Positions 5,141 through 5,473 of a stretch of DNA of 5,473 nucleotides are shown piece by piece (position 1 is the stretch's first letter; every line of letters starts with the position of its first letter). The notes below the pieces were generated by a model, which worked only from the letters and a program-made list of their open reading frames with translations, was not told where the DNA came from and ran no database searches. Where the stretch lies: assembly GCA_022712845.1 (NCBI GenBank), contig JAFLJV010000004.1, positions 1 to 5,473 on the forward strand. Direction: 5' to 3'. The position numbers and the translations under genes were made by a program. The stretch is from Sulfurimonas sp. (GTDB lineage: Bacteria > Campylobacterota > Campylobacteria > Campylobacterales > Sulfurimonadaceae).

Positions 5141-5473
5141 TTACATTACAGAAAACGGCTGTACCTCACCTCTTGATACTAGTGGTGAACCTTGTATTTC
5201 ATCACCATCATATGCTACCGTATAAATTTGATCCTCTTTTGTTTTACAATATGTAAGAATTATCTTTGTTGCTAATGTTTTATCTTCATCACTTGCATCT
5301 CTACTAAGCATTGCATGAGGACCTGGTAAACCTACTGTCTTTATATGATAATATTTATCATTTTGAATATCTTGTAAAAAACCATTTTCTTCTTGATTTC
5401 TACCAACTACAAGTTTAGCACCATCCTTTAGACGAAGATGACGACCATATTTCATAAGAGGGATATCTTTTAC
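5141..5473 (-). CDS. C-terminal part of a MnmA/TrmU-like PP-loop protein (NFACT-R-type domain); 5' end outside window
   Basis: Only the last 110 codons are present; the frame is open at the right edge, so the Met at 5455 is internal (it is preceded in frame by VKDIPL). The visible part has DIPLMKYGRHLRLKDGAKLV (3-22) then VGRNQEEN (23-30), a GLPGPHAMLS segment and a final TVAYDGDEIQGSPL before a short tail. The KYGRHxRL...LVVGRNxxEN and LPGPxAxL pattern resembles the NFACT-R-type RNA-binding domain at the C-terminus of proteins annotated as tRNA 2-thiouridylase/methyltransferase-like PP-loop enzymes in Campylobacterota and Deltaproteobacteria. If so, the missing N-terminal part would carry the ATP-binding PP-loop and act on tRNA, but that part is not seen here. 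Family placement is from memory of the motif and could be wrong in detail. The next gene starts 62 nt downstream on the same strand. Confidence 0.6.
   Translation of the reverse strand, partial: VKDIPLMKYGRHLRLKDGAKLVVGRNQEENGFLQDIQNDKYYHIKTVGLPGPHAMLSRDASDEDKTLATKIILTYCKTKEDQIYTVAYDGDEIQGSPLVSRGEVQPFSVM

Noticed and set aside
4894..5225. Two overlapping plus-strand frames (4894-5124 and 5040-5225)
   Set aside because: Both are antisense to the GGDEF-like gene and the PP-loop-type gene, which have motif support; no recognisable features in either.
5141..5455. A complete 104-aa gene starting at Met 5455
   Set aside because: The frame stays open upstream to the window edge and the preceding residues VKDIPL fit the conserved domain, so this is the end of a longer gene.

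Overview
The window is AT-rich and reads as Campylobacterota (Epsilonproteobacteria), most like a Sulfurimonas/Sulfuricurvum/Arcobacter-type organism. The reasons are the hook-protein N-terminus typical of this group, the order fliK-flgD-flgE-like seen in Helicobacter and Campylobacter, and two sigma-54 (-24/-12) promoters in front of the hook genes. The genus is an inference from remembered family sequences; no search was run.

Positions 1-4275, all on the minus strand, form a flagellar hook module. Read in transcription order, a sigma-54 promoter (4321-4339) precedes fliK (hook-length control, 4275-2599), then flgD (hook cap, 2588-1881) and a FlgE-like paralogue (1869-613). The spacings are only 10 and 11 nt, and each ribosome binding site abuts or overlaps the preceding stop codon. 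After 65 nt containing a second, nearly superimposable sigma-54 promoter (579-597) comes the true hook protein gene flgE, of which only the first 182 codons lie inside the window. Together these encode the hook subunit, a second hook/rod-type axial protein, the scaffold that caps the growing hook, and the secreted ruler that ends hook growth.

Positions 4276-4423 are a 148-nt divergent intergenic region. It holds the fliK promoter and a small leader hairpin. An 83-codon plus-strand gene (4424-4675) follows, for a small exported protein of unknown function with a Cys-x3-Cys pair. It converges with, and overlaps by 14 bp, a minus-strand gene (5078-4662) whose 138-aa product looks like a shortened, catalytically dead GGDEF domain. 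Upstream of that, running off the right edge, is the 3' end of a gene whose C-terminal domain resembles the NFACT-R-type domain on MnmA/TrmU-like PP-loop proteins (5473-5141).

Most of the window is ordinary flagellar gene content. The points that merit a second look are the hendecad (33-bp) repeat inside fliK, the degenerate GGDEF protein, the matched pair of sigma-54 promoters, and the unrecognised small exported protein. I found no RNA genes, CRISPR arrays, insertion sequences or novel defence-type system.
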